Origin: Microbacterium ureisolvens
GTDB lineage: Bacteria > Actinomycetota > Actinomycetes > Actinomycetales > Microbacteriaceae
NCBI RefSeq assembly: GCF_015278315.1
Contig: NZ_JADIJE010000007.1
Span: 124,001 to 188,000, forward strand
DNA length: 64,000 nt
Direction of reading: 5' to 3'
Part shown: positions 10,059-19,225 of the stretch, one piece after another
Numbering within the stretch: position 1 is the first letter of the stretch
How the letters are laid out: the number at the start of each line of letters is the position of its first letter
Position numbers and translations under genes: made by a program
The notes under the pieces: model-generated
The model's database searches: none
The model's input: the letters and a program-made list of their open reading frames with translations, nothing else
What the model was told of the DNA's origin: nothing

Positions 10059-11183
10059 GTGAGCATGGACATCGAACTCGGCCGGGCCAAGCGGGCGCGT
10101 CGCGCCTACACGTTCGACGACATCGCGGTGGTGCCCTCGCGGCGCACGCGCAACCCCGAGGACGTCTCGACGACCTGGACGATCGACGCGTTCAGCTTCG
10201 ACATCCCGGTGCTGGGCGCCCCGATGGACTCCGTGGTGAGCCCGCGCACGGCGATCATGCTCGGCCAGCTCGGCGGCCTGGGCGTTCTCGACCTCGAGGG
10301 CCTGTGGACCCGCTACGACGACCCCGAGCCGCTGCTCGCCGAGATCGCCGGCCTCGAGAAGGCCGCCGCGACGCGTCGCATGCAGGAGCTCTACGCCGAG
10401 CCGATCAAGCCCGAGCTCGTGCGCGACCGCCTCGCCGAGATCCGCGCCGCGGGTGTCACCGTCGCCGGCGCCCTCACGCCGCAGCGCACCCAGGAGCTCT
10501 ACGAGACCGTCGTCGCCGCCGGCGTCGACCTCTTCGTGATCCGCGGCACCACGGTGTCTGCCGAGCATGTGTCCAGCGTCGACCAGCCGCTGAACCTCAA
10601 GAAGTTCATCTACGACCTCGACGTCCCCGTGATCGTCGGCGGCGCGTCGACCTACACCGCCGCCCTGCACCTCATGCGCACGGGCGCGGCCGGCGTGCTC
10701 GTCGGCTTCGGCGGGGGAGCGGCCTCCACCACGCGCGCCACCCTGGGCCTTCACGCCCCCATGGCGACCGCGGTCGCCGACGTCGCCGGGGCGCGCCGCG
10801 ACTACCTCGACGAGTCGGGCGGACGCTACGTGCACGTCATCGCGGACGGCGGCGTGGGCACGTCGGGCGACATCGTCAAGGCGATCGCGATGGGCGCCGA
10901 CGCCGTCATGCTCGGCGTGGCGCTGGCGCGGGCGACGGATGCCCCGGGCCAGGGCTTCCACTGGGGCCCCGAGGCGCACCACGCCAAGCTGCCGCGCGGC
11001 AAGCGCGTGAAGGTCGACCAGGTCGCCTCCCTCGAGGAGGTGCTGTACGGCCCCGCCCCGGTCGCCGACGGCACTGCGAACCTCATCGGCGCCCTGCGCA
11101 AGTCGATGGCCACGACCGGATACTCCGACCTCAAAGAGTTCCAGCGGGTCGAGGTCGTCGTCGCGCCGTACGCTGCGGGATGA
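10059..11183 (+). CDS. guaB3: GuaB3 family IMP dehydrogenase-like protein without the catalytic cysteine
   Basis: A 374-residue IMPDH/GMPR-fold protein without CBS domains, as in actinobacterial and cyanobacterial GuaB3. It opens with the family N-terminus (GRAKRARRAYTFDDIAVVPS). The loop GFGGGAASTTR aligns with [11 protein letters not shown] of GuaB but has Ser223 where GuaB has its catalytic Cys, and the protein contains no cysteine at all. IADGGVGTSGDIVKAI and the C-terminal SMATTGYSDLKEFQRVEV are conserved. Some GuaB3 proteins have been described as GMP reductases; activity here is uncertain. The GTG start has TAGGCT (10047-10052) six bases upstream, a leaderless arrangement. The SURF1 gene overlaps its stop. 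Confidence 0.9.
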   Translation: MSMDIELGRAKRARRAYTFDDIAVVPSRRTRNPEDVSTTWTIDAFSFDIPVLGAPMDSVVSPRTAIMLGQLGGLGVLDLEGLWTRYDDPEPLLAEIAGLEKAAATRRMQELYAEPIKPELVRDRLAEIRAAGVTVAGALTPQRTQELYETVVAAGVDLFVIRGTTVSAEHVSSVDQPLNLKKFIYDLDVPVIVGGASTYTAALHLMRTGAAGVLVGFGGGAASTTRATLGLHAPMATAVADVAGARRDYLDESGGRYVHVIADGGVGTSGDIVKAIAMGADAVMLGVALARATDAPGQGFHWGPEAHHAKLPRGKRVKVDQVASLEEVLYGPAPVADGTANLIGALRKSMATTGYSDLKEFQRVEVVVAPYAAG

Positions 11184-12145
11184 CGGATGCCATGACCGAC
11201 CCCTCGACGGCCCCCGCGGCCGGCGACCCCGACGGCGCGGAAGGCCTCGCGCCCGAGGCGTTCCCGCCGACGCTGCGCGAGGTGATGCTGCGTCCGCAGT
11301 GGATCGGCATGCTCCTGCTCTGCCTGGTCGTCGCGGGGGTCTTCGCCTGGCTCGGTCAGTGGCAGCTCGGCCGCGCGCTGCAGTCCAACCCCGTGCCACC
11401 CGGGGCGACGGAAGAGGTCGAGCCGCTCGCCGATGTCGCTGCGCCGGGCGAATACCTGCCCGAGCCGCTCGTGGGGCAGCGCGTCGAGACCTCCGGGCGC
11501 TTCATCCCCGGCGACTTCCTGATCGTCCAGAACCGCTTCAACGACGGCGTCGAGGGCTACTGGGTGACCGGCCAGCTGCGGATCAACCCGGCGGCGAGCG
11601 GGACGGATGCCCCCACCTCAGTTGCGGTCGCGCTCGGATGGGCTGCCACCGAGGCCGACGCGCGCGCGGCGATCGACGAGCTCGAAGCCGCGGCATCCGA
11701 TGTCGAGCAGGTCGAGGTGACCGGCCGGCTGATCTCGGACGAGGGACCCGTGCCGCCGCCTTCCGGTGCCGACCCGCAGACCATGACGCGCATGTCGCCC
11801 GCGGCCCTGCTCGGGCAATGGCACGAGGTCGACGGGCTCTCGGTGTACCGCCCGTACATCGCGTCCCTCGACGCGTTCGCGGGACTCGAGGCGATCTCCT
11901 CGCCCGCTCCCCAGGACGGATCCGGCCTCAACTGGCTCAACATCTTCTACGCCGTCGAGTGGGCGGTCTTCGCGGGCTTCGCGTTCTACCTCTGGTACCG
12001 CCTCGCCAAGGACGCGTGGGAGAAGGAGCTCGAGGACTTCGAGGACGACGAGGAGGAGCGGCGGCGGTTGCGCGGAGGACCCGGGCCCGACAGTCCGGCG
12101 CCCGACGGGCCCGCCCCCGATGGTCCCGCGTCGGCGGCGTCCTGA
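11180..12145 (+). CDS. SURF1-family cytochrome oxidase assembly protein
   Basis: Membrane protein of about 321 residues with the SURF1 layout: a transmembrane helix at about 42-58 (IGMLLLCLVVAGVFAWLG, then QWQLGRA), a large extracytoplasmic domain, and a second helix at about 257-280 (NWLNIFYAVEWAVFAGFAF). GQRVETSGRFIPGDFLI and VALGWAATEADARAA are recognisable SURF1 segments. It is thought to help haem a insertion into cytochrome aa3 oxidase. The C-terminus is acidic and then Pro/Asp/Gly-rich (PDSPAPDGPAPDGPA), probably disordered. ATG 11180 overlaps the guaB3 stop as ATGA, so translation is likely coupled; ATG 11192 is an alternative. Confidence 0.87.
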   Translation: MTDAMTDPSTAPAAGDPDGAEGLAPEAFPPTLREVMLRPQWIGMLLLCLVVAGVFAWLGQWQLGRALQSNPVPPGATEEVEPLADVAAPGEYLPEPLVGQRVETSGRFIPGDFLIVQNRFNDGVEGYWVTGQLRINPAASGTDAPTSVAVALGWAATEADARAAIDELEAAASDVEQVEVTGRLISDEGPVPPPSGADPQTMTRMSPAALLGQWHEVDGLSVYRPYIASLDAFAGLEAISSPAPQDGSGLNWLNIFYAVEWAVFAGFAFYLWYRLAKDAWEKELEDFEDDEEERRRLRGGPGPDSPAPDGPAPDGPASAAS

Positions 12146-12232
12146 GCGGGTCTTGCCAGCGCCCGACGGACCCGCGTCCGTGGCATCCGGAGCCGGACGG
12201 TCGCGCGGAATCGCGCGGGTAGACTGGGGGTC

Positions 12233-12733
12233 ATGCCCCGCGCCCCGAAGCTCGCTTCCTTTCCGGCGATCCGCGGAGCCCTGAGGTTCTACCAGATCTG
12301 CTCGATCATCACGGGCACGATGCTGCTGCTCCTGGTCGCCGAGATGATCATCAAGTACATCGTCGGCTACGAGCTGTTCCTGGGCGGATCCGGCGGTTTC
12401 CTGTGGTTCGCCCCCGTCGTCGAGACGGCCTCGGGCCTGGAGTCCACCGGCGACGGGTTCAACCTCTCGCTCGGCATCCTCGTCGCCCACGGCTGGTTCT
12501 ACGTCGTCTACCTCATCTCGTGCTTCCGCGTGTGGAGCCTCATGCGCTGGAACCTCCTGCGCCTGGCGATGCTGGCCGCCGGCGGTATCGTGCCGCTCCT
12601 CTCCTTCTTCATGGAGGCGCGGGTCGGCCGCGACGTCAAGACCTACCTCGCCCAGCGTGAGGCAGCGGAGCTGCACTCGCAGGCCGAGCATTCGACCCTC
12701 ACTCACGCGATCCCGACGGAGAACCAGCGTTGA
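12233..12733 (+). CDS. DUF3817 membrane protein preceding guaA
   Basis: A 166-residue integral membrane protein of unknown function. [20 protein letters not shown] near residues 13-32 starts the first of three or four hydrophobic spans, and [19 protein letters not shown] matches the conserved second half of DUF3817. The family commonly sits directly before guaA in actinobacteria, as here: its TGA overlaps the TTG start of guaA. TAGACT at 12220-12225 is seven bases before the ATG, without a ribosome-binding site, so the operon may start as a leaderless mRNA. No link to GMP synthesis can be read from the protein itself. Confidence 0.87.
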   Translation: MPRAPKLASFPAIRGALRFYQICSIITGTMLLLLVAEMIIKYIVGYELFLGGSGGFLWFAPVVETASGLESTGDGFNLSLGILVAHGWFYVVYLISCFRVWSLMRWNLLRLAMLAAGGIVPLLSFFMEARVGRDVKTYLAQREAAELHSQAEHSTLTHAIPTENQR

Positions 12734-14313
12734 CCGAACAGACCGAAACCTCGCAGCGACCCGTCCTCGTCGTCGACTTCGGCGCGCAGTACGCGCAGCT
12801 GATCGCCCGGCGCGTCCGCGAGGCCGGGGTCTACAGCGAGATCGTCCCGCACACGGCGACCGCCGCCGACATCGCGGCGAAGAACCCGGTCGGCATCATC
12901 CTCTCGGGCGGCCCGTCGTCCGTGTATGAGGAGGGCGCGCCGGCGCTCGACACCGACGTGTTCGACCTCGGCGTGCCGACGCTCGGCATCTGCTACGGCT
13001 TCCAGGTCATGGCGCAGGCACTCGGCGGCGAGGTCGCCCACACCGGACTCCGCGAGTACGGAGCGACGGATGCCGCGGTCACGGGTGACGGCGGTGTGCT
13101 GCTGGGCGGCCAGCCGGTCGACCAGAACGTGTGGATGAGCCACGGCGACCAGGTCTCGCGCGCGCCGGAAGGGTTCGACGTGCTCGCCTCGACGCAGGCC
13201 ACCCCGGTCGCCGCCTTCGGCAGCGACGAGCGCCGGTTCTACGGCGTGCAGTGGCACCCCGAGGTGAAGCACTCGGACTACGGCCAGAACGTCATCGAGA
13301 ACTTCCTGCACAAGGCCGCCGGGCTGCCGGCCGACTGGAACCCCGACAACGTCATCGCCGAGCAGGTCGAGAAGATCCAGGCGCAGGTGGGTTCGGGCCG
13401 CGTGATCTGCGGTCTGTCGGGCGGCGTCGACTCCGCGGTGGCGGCGGCGCTCGTGCACAAGGCCGTCGGCGACCAGCTCGTCTGCATCTTCGTCGACCAC
13501 GGGCTCCTCCGTAAGGGTGAGCGCGAGCAGGTCGAGCAGGACTACGTCGCCTCGACCGGCGTGCGCCTGGTCACCGTCGACGCGCGCGAGCGCTTCCTCA
13601 CGGCTCTGGCCGGCGTGAGCGACCCGGAGCAGAAGCGCAAGATCATCGGCCGCGAGTTCATCCGCACCTTCGAGCAGGCCGAGGCCGAGCTCGTCGCCGA
13701 GGCCGAGGCCGACGGCGAGCCGATCCGCTTCCTCGTGCAGGGCACGCTCTACCCCGACGTGGTCGAGTCGGGCGGCGGCACCGGCACCGCGAACATCAAG
13801 TCGCACCACAACGTCGGCGGCCTTCCCGAAGACCTGCAGTTCGAGCTCGTGGAGCCGCTGCGCACCCTGTTCAAGGACGAGGTGCGCGCGATCGGCCGTG
13901 AGCTGGGGCTCCCCGAGGTGATCGTCGCGCGTCAGCCGTTTCCGGGCCCCGGCCTCGGCATCCGGATCGTGGGTGAGGTCACCGCTGACCGCCTCGAGAT
14001 TCTGCGCGATGCCGACGCCATCGCCCGCGAAGAGCTGACCCGGGCGGGCCTCGACGGCGAGATCTGGCAGTGCCCGGTGGTGCTGCTGGCCGACGTGCGC
14101 TCTGTGGGCGTGCAGGGCGACGGCCGCACCTACGGACACCCGATCGTGCTGCGCCCGGTGTCGTCCGAGGACGCGATGACCGCCGACTGGACCCGCCTGC
14201 CGTACGACGTGCTGTCGCGGATCTCGAACCGCATCACCAACGAGGTGCGCGAGGTCAACCGCGTCGTGCTCGACGTCACGTCGAAGCCGCCGGGGACCAT
14301 CGAATGGGAGTAG
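12730..14313 (+). CDS. guaA: GMP synthase (glutamine-hydrolysing) GuaA
   Basis: Cytoplasmic two-domain enzyme of 527 residues that aminates XMP to GMP with glutamine and ATP. The class-I glutamine amidotransferase half has the nucleophile in [11 protein letters not shown] (Cys88), plus HGDQV and VQWHPE. The ATP-pyrophosphatase half has the PP-loop [15 protein letters not shown] near residue 225 and the conserved [12 protein letters not shown]. The dimerisation domain ends in [10 protein letters not shown], the usual GuaA C-terminus. The start is TTG at 12730, overlapping the DUF3817 stop (TTGA), which implies coupled translation. A hairpin follows at 14353. Confidence 0.98.
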   Translation: MTEQTETSQRPVLVVDFGAQYAQLIARRVREAGVYSEIVPHTATAADIAAKNPVGIILSGGPSSVYEEGAPALDTDVFDLGVPTLGICYGFQVMAQALGGEVAHTGLREYGATDAAVTGDGGVLLGGQPVDQNVWMSHGDQVSRAPEGFDVLASTQATPVAAFGSDERRFYGVQWHPEVKHSDYGQNVIENFLHKAAGLPADWNPDNVIAEQVEKIQAQVGSGRVICGLSGGVDSAVAAALVHKAVGDQLVCIFVDHGLLRKGEREQVEQDYVASTGVRLVTVDARERFLTALAGVSDPEQKRKIIGREFIRTFEQAEAELVAEAEADGEPIRFLVQGTLYPDVVESGGGTGTANIKSHHNVGGLPEDLQFELVEPLRTLFKDEVRAIGRELGLPEVIVARQPFPGPGLGIRIVGEVTADRLEILRDADAIAREELTRAGLDGEIWQCPVVLLADVRSVGVQGDGRTYGHPIVLRPVSSEDAMTADWTRLPYDVLSRISNRITNEVREVNRVVLDVTSKPPGTIEWE

Positions 14314-14352
14314 CCCCGGAAGGGGCGGCGGTACCCGATCGGGTGCTGCTGT

Positions 14353-14387
14353 GACGGATGCCGCGGACCTCGGTCGCGGCATCCGTC
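14353..14387 (+). terminator. Hairpin after guaA
   Basis: Thirteen-base arms GACGGATGCCGCG and CGCGGCATCCGTC with a 9-base loop, 39 bases after guaA. It is the same terminator family as at 4013 and 9814. Confidence 0.7.
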
Positions 14388-14417
14388 GTTTCCGGGTGGA
14401 CGAGGCAGGATGGACGG

Positions 14418-15815
14418 GTGACCTCCGAGACGACGCTTCCGCCCGCCGACTACGTCGTCATCGGCAGCCGCGTGGCGCTGGAGCTCGACGGCGGGTTCGC
14501 GGTCGCCGTGCCGGCGCGCCTGCGGCTGCTGGAATCCGCCGGCGCCGCCGAGCCTCTCCTGCTGAGCGTCGACGGCCAGTCGGCCCAGGCACATGCGGCG
14601 CAGCGGCAGGCTTTCGTCGAAGGCGGGCACGTGCCCTCGGCGTCGCGCGTCCGCAACCTGTTCGACGAGCTCGTCGCCGACCCCGCGTGGCTCTTCGAGG
14701 CGGGGGAGCCGGGCGAGGCGACGGCGGGAGTGAAGTATCGGACGGTGACGGATGCCGCGTCCCGCCCGATCGTGTCGCTCCCGGTCTTCGCGAACGACCC
14801 CGAATGGCATCTGCGCGACGCGAACGTCGTGGTGCACGCGCCGGGCGGCGACCGCGTGCTCCGGGGTTTCCGCGGCCTGTACATCGCGTGGTTCGAGTCG
14901 ATCGCCGCCGGCCGCCGCGAGGCCGCGGGCGACCCGGAACGGCTCTTCGTCGTGGTCTGCGAGTCGCGTCAGCTCGGGGAGGCGCTCGTCGACTGGGACG
15001 ACCCGCGGGTCAGGCTCGTGCACACCGTCCACAACTCGCATCTCCCCGCCCCGCACGATGATCCCGCGGCGCCGGTGAGCGGCCTGTGGGCGCGCTGGCT
15101 GCCCACGCTCGACGCCTACGACGCGGTGCTGTGGCCCACGGCAGCGCAGCGCGACGAGGTCGCCGCGCGCTTCGGAGACCCGGGCACGTTCCACGTCGTG
15201 CCGAACACCATCGCCCTCGGCTCCGAGCCGCCGGGCACGTCGACCCGCGATCCGCGCCGCCTCGTGATGCTCAGCCGGCTCGCGCCGCAGAAGCGCATCG
15301 ACCTCGCGATCCAGGCGTGGCCGGCGGTCGTCGCCGCGGTGCCCGACGCGCGCCTGGACGTCTACGGCGACGGGCCCCTACGCGACGACCTGCAGCAGCT
15401 GATCGAGGAGCTCGGGGCGGAGGCATCCGTCACGCTCCACGGCGCGACCGCCGATCGCGACGCGATCTTCGATCGTTCTTCGCTGTTCGTGACGTCGACG
15501 GCCTTCGAAGGACAGGGCCTGTCGATCGCGGAGGCGCTCGCTCGGGGCCTTCCCGTCGTCTCGACCGACGCCCGGTACGGTCCGCGCGAGGCCGTGGACG
15601 GCGCCGGCGTGCTCGTGCCGCCGGGCGACGTCGACGCGCTCGCCGGCGCGATCATCGGCCTCCTGCAGGACGACGCCCGCCGCACCGAGCTGTCGTCCCG
15701 CGCTCGCGCTGCCGCTGCCCGCTTCACGCCCGACGCCGTGCGCCCGGCCCTTGTCGCCGCGGTGCGCGCCGCGGTCGAAAAGCCGTCGCGCCGCATTCAT
15801 CCGCCGGGCTCGTGA
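14418..15815 (+). CDS. GT-B glycosyltransferase, GT4-like, TagE-type
   Basis: Predicted cytoplasmic glycosyltransferase of 465 residues. The C-terminal half is a typical GT4 donor domain: RRLVMLSRLAPQKRIDLAI near residues 279-297, LDVYGDGPLRDDLQQLI, then EGQGLSIAEALARGLPVVS and DARYGPREAV. The YGP..(I/V) motif and the G.G..LVPPGD that follows resemble TagE-like poly(glycerol-phosphate) glucosyltransferases, so a role in decorating a wall teichoic-acid-like polymer is possible. The N-terminal acceptor half is divergent. I chose GTG 14418 over the earlier ATG 14358, which lies inside the guaA terminator; CAGGAT at 14406-14411 stands six bases before it. Confidence 0.8.
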   Translation: MTSETTLPPADYVVIGSRVALELDGGFAVAVPARLRLLESAGAAEPLLLSVDGQSAQAHAAQRQAFVEGGHVPSASRVRNLFDELVADPAWLFEAGEPGEATAGVKYRTVTDAASRPIVSLPVFANDPEWHLRDANVVVHAPGGDRVLRGFRGLYIAWFESIAAGRREAAGDPERLFVVVCESRQLGEALVDWDDPRVRLVHTVHNSHLPAPHDDPAAPVSGLWARWLPTLDAYDAVLWPTAAQRDEVAARFGDPGTFHVVPNTIALGSEPPGTSTRDPRRLVMLSRLAPQKRIDLAIQAWPAVVAAVPDARLDVYGDGPLRDDLQQLIEELGAEASVTLHGATADRDAIFDRSSLFVTSTAFEGQGLSIAEALARGLPVVSTDARYGPREAVDGAGVLVPPGDVDALAGAIIGLLQDDARRTELSSRARAAAARFTPDAVRPALVAAVRAAVEKPSRRIHPPGS

Positions 15816-15963
15816 AGAACCCGGGCTGCACGTGCACGATGTGGGGCTCTCGCGGCACCAGAAGCCGATCGGTCCCGGCGGATTCACCGCACTTCCGCCG
15901 TGGGCAGAGCCGCCGGGAGCGGAAACGGATGCCGCGCCCGCCGCGGGTGCGCAGGCTGGGGGC

Positions 15964-16593
15964 ATGGCAGAAGAAGGCAAGATCCCGCAGTTCGGAGCCG
16001 AGGCGCGCCGCGAGCTGTTCCACCAGCGCGTGCTCGTGCTCGACGGCGCGCTCGACGACGACAACGGCACCCTGATCGCCACGCAGCTGCTGGCGCTCGC
16101 AGCCGAGGACGAGGCATCCGACATCGCCCTCTGGATCCACTCGCCGGGCGGCTCGGTGCCGTCCATGCTCGCGATCAGGGACGTCATGAACCTCATTCCC
16201 AACGACGTGGCCACGCTCGCGCTCGGCCTCGCGTGCAGCGCCGGGCAGTTCCTGCTCTCGGCGGGCACCCGGGGCAAGCGACGGGCGCTGGCGCACGCGC
16301 GCATCCTGATGCATCAGGGCTCGGCAGGCATCGGCGGCTCGGCGGTCGAGGTCGAGGTGCAGGCCGACGATCTGCGCCACATGCGCGACACCGTGCTCGG
16401 ACTCATCTCAGCCGACACCGGGCAGTCGGTCGAGCGTATCTTCGAGGATTCGCTGCACGACCGCTGGTACACCGCAGCCGAGGCGCGCGACTACGGGTTC
16501 ATCGACGGCATCGTCGACGACTTCGCCCAGGTGGTGCCACGACGCCGGCGACCGGCCGGACTCGGTCTCGGCCCGGCGGAGGTGGCGGCATGA
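15964..16593 (+). CDS. ClpP-family serine protease subunit with intact triad
   Basis: A 209-residue subunit of a ClpP-type barrel protease. Ser92 (in GLACSAGQFLLSAG), His117 (ARILMHQGSAG) and Asp166 (SLHDRWYTAAEA) are spaced 25 and 49 residues apart, exactly as in E. coli ClpP (97/122/171), so the subunit should be active. The N-terminus carries no obvious propeptide, and the C-terminus is basic and flexible (RRRRPAGLG). The next gene, a second ClpP homologue, overlaps it as ATGA. No clpX is adjacent, so this is probably an extra pair beside a housekeeping clpP1P2 elsewhere. CAGGCT at 15952-15957 lies six bases before the ATG. Confidence 0.9.
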   Translation: MAEEGKIPQFGAEARRELFHQRVLVLDGALDDDNGTLIATQLLALAAEDEASDIALWIHSPGGSVPSMLAIRDVMNLIPNDVATLALGLACSAGQFLLSAGTRGKRRALAHARILMHQGSAGIGGSAVEVEVQADDLRHMRDTVLGLISADTGQSVERIFEDSLHDRWYTAAEARDYGFIDGIVDDFAQVVPRRRRPAGLGLGPAEVAA

Positions 16594-17177
16594 GCTCGTA
16601 CACGATCCCCAACGTGGTGGCGCAGCATCCGCGCGGCGACCGCATCATGGACGTCTACTCGCACCTGCTGGCTGAGCGCGTCGTGTACCTCGGCACCGGC
16701 ATCGACGCTGGGGTCGCCAACGCGCTCATCGCCCAGCTGCTGCACCTCGACGCCGACAGCCCGGACCGCGACATCCAGCTCTACATCAACTGCGAGGGCG
16801 GCGACCCGTCGGCCATGCTCGCGGTCTATGACACCATGCAGCACGTGAGACCGGATGTCGCGACCACCGTCGTCGGTCAGGCCATCGGCGTCGGGGCCGT
16901 CATGCTCGCCGCGGGCGCCGCGGGCAAGCGCTCGGTGCTTCCGCACGCGCGCGTCGTGCTCCACCAGCCCGCGGGTCAGGGGAGGGGCGCGATCCCCGAC
17001 CTCATCCTGCAGGCGGACGAGCTCGTACGGGTGCGCGGGGAGGTGGAGCAGATCCTCGCCCGGCACACCGGACAGGAGCCGTCGAAGCTGCGCGCAGACA
17101 CCGACCGCGACCGCGTGTTCACCGCGGCCGACGCAGTCGCGTACGGCCTGGCCGACCACGTGCTCGAGGAGCGCTGA
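16590..17177 (+). CDS. ClpP-like subunit lacking the catalytic serine
   Basis: A 195-residue ClpP homologue encoded with the preceding active subunit (ATGA overlap). The nucleophile segment, GQAASMGA in most ClpP proteins, reads GQAIGVGAVMLAAG here, with Gly100 at the serine position. His125 (ARVVLHQPAGQ) and Asp174 (DRDRVFTAADA) keep the 25 and 49 spacing, so the alignment is secure and only the nucleophile is lost. This resembles cyanobacterial and plastid ClpR, where inactive subunits mix with active ones in one ring or barrel. A structural or regulatory role in a mixed ClpP complex is the natural inference. Confidence 0.9.
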   Translation: MSSYTIPNVVAQHPRGDRIMDVYSHLLAERVVYLGTGIDAGVANALIAQLLHLDADSPDRDIQLYINCEGGDPSAMLAVYDTMQHVRPDVATTVVGQAIGVGAVMLAAGAAGKRSVLPHARVVLHQPAGQGRGAIPDLILQADELVRVRGEVEQILARHTGQEPSKLRADTDRDRVFTAADAVAYGLADHVLEER

Positions 17178-17188
17178 ACTGCGTGGCC

Positions 17189-17300
17189 GTCGAGCGAGGG
17201 GAGCGAGACGAGACGAGACGAGACGCTCGAGTGCGGTCCGAGGTGCGACGCGTTTCGCCTGGGGAGTCGGTCGCTGAGCGGGCGCCGGCGAGACGAAGCG
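17189..17300. repeat. Intergenic GAGCGAG/GAGACGA repeat region
   Basis: GTCGAGCGAGGGGAGCGAG leads into a run of about four GAGAC units (17205-17224). About 25 bases later come CGACGCGTTTCGCC, GTCGGTCGCTGAGCG and GAGACGAAGCG. The words match the arms of the inverted repeats at 9864 and 56464. It fills the gap between the convergent ClpP and polymerase genes. Confidence 0.6.
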
Positions 17301-17325
17301 TCCTCGCTCCCTTGACAACCGGGGA

Positions 17326-18600
17326 TCAGCGGCCAGGGGCGCCGGGCCAGACCTTGCCCTCCCAGGGGTCGTAGTCGGCGATCAGCTTCTCCTGCGGTGG
17401 GCGCTCGGCCTCCGGCACGTGCTGCAGGTTGACCCGCACGCGGTACCAGAGCGAGCTCGAACCGCGCATGCCGTCGATCAGCACGTCGGCCGGATGAAGC
17501 TGTTCCGCGACCGTCGGATGTCGCTGCTTCCACTCGTCGAGAGCGGCGACGGACTCGGGCTTGGTCTTTGTGCGCGCAACCTCGATGAGCGGCATGGTGG
17601 ACTGGCGCCTGCCGTCCGCCGTGCCGCCGCGCGGCGGCTTCTCGCCAGGGCCGAGCTCCTCGGCGAGCCGCAGCAGCCCGTCGAGGGTACCGACCGCGTC
17701 GTCGATGCCGGCGTGCGGGTCGCCGAGCTCCGCGTAGCGCGACGGCACCGTGAGCACGGTGAACTCCTCGGGCCGGCGGTCTCTCACCTCGTCCCAGTCC
17801 AGCGGCGTCGACACCCGCGCATCGGGGAGCGGGCGGATCGAGTACGCCGATGCCACGGTGCGGTCCTTGGCGTTCTGGTTGAAGTCGACGAACACGCTCT
17901 CGCCGCGCTCCTCCTTCCACCAGCGGGCGGTCGCGAGACCCGGCGCGCGGTTCTCGACCTCGCGCGCGAGCGTCTCGGCGGCCAGCCGCACCTGCTTGTA
18001 GTCCCACTGCGGCGCGATGCGCACGAGGATGTGCATGCCGCGGGAGCCGCTCGTCTTCGGCCAGCCCACGAGGCCGACGTCGTCGAGCACCTCGCGCGCG
18101 ACGAAGGCGACGTCGACGATCTGCGACCAGTCGACGCCGGGCATCGGATCCAGGTCGATGCGCAGCTCGTCGGGGCGGTCGAGATCCTCGGCGCGCACGG
18201 GATGGGGGTTGAGGTCGAGGCAGCCGAGGTTGACGACCCACGCCAGCCCCGCGGCATCCCGGATCACCGCCTCCTCGGCGGACGTGCCGCGGGCGTAGTG
18301 CAGCGTCGCGGTGTCGATGAACTCGGGATGGTTCTCGGGGACGCGCTTCTGGAAGAACGGCTCGGCGTCGATGCCCTTGGGGAAGCGCTTGAGCACCATC
18401 GGGCGGCCGCCGGCACCGCGCAGCGCCCCGTCGGCCACCGACAGGTAGTAGCGCACGACGTCGAGCTTTGTGAGGCCGGGCTCGGGGAACACCATCTTCG
18501 TCGGGCTCGAGATGCGCACCTCGTGCCCGTCGATCTCGAGGATCTCTGCTTCCGACTTCGCGGGCGTCACCCCGCCCACGCTAGCGACGCCAAGCGACAT
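17326..18600 (-). CDS. LigD-type DNA polymerase/primase (PolDom) protein
   Basis: Stand-alone polymerase domain of the NHEJ ligase LigD family (archaeo-eukaryotic primase fold), about 424 residues. It opens with the typical LTKLDVVRYYLSVADG and carries the RIDLDPMPGVDW metal-binding DxD, KTSGSRGMHILVRI with the conserved SGxxGxH, and NAKDRTVASAYSIRP. Such proteins add nucleotides during non-homologous end joining with Ku and an ATP-dependent ligase; neither partner is in the window. The start is unsettled: ATG 18600 is used, while GTG 18618 and GTG 18570 are alternatives, the last closest to the conserved N-terminus. The C-terminus adds about 100 residues beyond the core. Confidence 0.87.
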   Translation of the reverse strand: MSLGVASVGGVTPAKSEAEILEIDGHEVRISSPTKMVFPEPGLTKLDVVRYYLSVADGALRGAGGRPMVLKRFPKGIDAEPFFQKRVPENHPEFIDTATLHYARGTSAEEAVIRDAAGLAWVVNLGCLDLNPHPVRAEDLDRPDELRIDLDPMPGVDWSQIVDVAFVAREVLDDVGLVGWPKTSGSRGMHILVRIAPQWDYKQVRLAAETLAREVENRAPGLATARWWKEERGESVFVDFNQNAKDRTVASAYSIRPLPDARVSTPLDWDEVRDRRPEEFTVLTVPSRYAELGDPHAGIDDAVGTLDGLLRLAEELGPGEKPPRGGTADGRRQSTMPLIEVARTKTKPESVAALDEWKQRHPTVAEQLHPADVLIDGMRGSSSLWYRVRVNLQHVPEAERPPQEKLIADYDPWEGKVWPGAPGR

Positions 18601-18641
18601 CGGCCAGGGGGCGGGCACTCACCCCGGGTGGGAGCGACGCC

Positions 18642-18980
18642 TCACGCGGCGAGGGCGAACGCGGCGCGGCATCCGACCACCGCACGCTCGCTCGCCCGGG
18701 AGCGGAGGTCGTCCACCACGCCCGCGGTCAGCTCGATCAGCGTCACTTCGAGGGCGCCGGCGACCGCGGCGATCATCTCGCTCGAAGGCTCCTTGAGTCC
18801 GCGCTCGATCTCGGAGAGGTACTGCGGCGACACTCCGGCGCGATCCGCGGTGTCGGCGAGGCGCTCCCCGCGGTCGTGGCGGAGACGGCGGAGTCGCTCG
18901 CCGAGTGCGTCGCGCCACAGCGGCTCGAGCTCGCGGGAGGTCTGCGGTGCCTTGGTCGGCAGCGGGATGATCTCGGCCAT
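18642..18980 (-). CDS. XRE-family helix-turn-helix regulator
   Basis: A 112-residue DNA-binding protein. Residues about 27-82 form a Cro/C1-type helix-turn-helix: LGERLRRLRHDRGERLADTA, then RAGVSPQYLSEIERGLKEPS. The C-terminal part is short and lacks a known ligand domain. It lies upstream of the polymerase gene on the same strand, 41 bases away, so the two may share a transcript, and it is divergent from the large subtilase gene 245 bases away. Its target cannot be told from the sequence; no clear palindrome stands out in the divergent gap beyond the short repeat at 19105-19139. Confidence 0.87.
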   Translation of the reverse strand: MAEIIPLPTKAPQTSRELEPLWRDALGERLRRLRHDRGERLADTADRAGVSPQYLSEIERGLKEPSSEMIAAVAGALEVTLIELTAGVVDDLRSRASERAVVGCRAAFALAA

Positions 18981-19141
18981 GGCGTCACGATAGGTCGCCG
19001 AGCCCGCGGCCCGCGAGCCGTTCCGCTCACAGCAGAAGCGCCACGCTCGAGGCCCCAGCGACTGCGGAGGAGCGCTGGCCGCCGAATCGCGCGGTCATCG
19101 GCCGGAAAACTGCGTTCTCTGCTCAACCTGAGAGTTTTCTG

Positions 19142-19170
19142 TTGACGTTTCGGTTAATCCCACCTAACGT
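19142..19170 (+). promoter_or_regulatory. Probable sigma-70 promoter of the subtilase gene
   Basis: TTGACG (19142-19147) and TAACGT (19165-19170) are separated by 17 bases, an almost ideal vegetative promoter, about 56 bases before the TTG start. Just upstream, GAAAACT (19105-19111) and AGTTTTC (19133-19139) form an inverted repeat that could be an operator. Confidence 0.65.
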
Positions 19171-19225
19171 CCCCCTCACACCCCTCGCTGTTTTTCCCCA
19201 CACACACGAGAAGGCAGGCTCCCCC

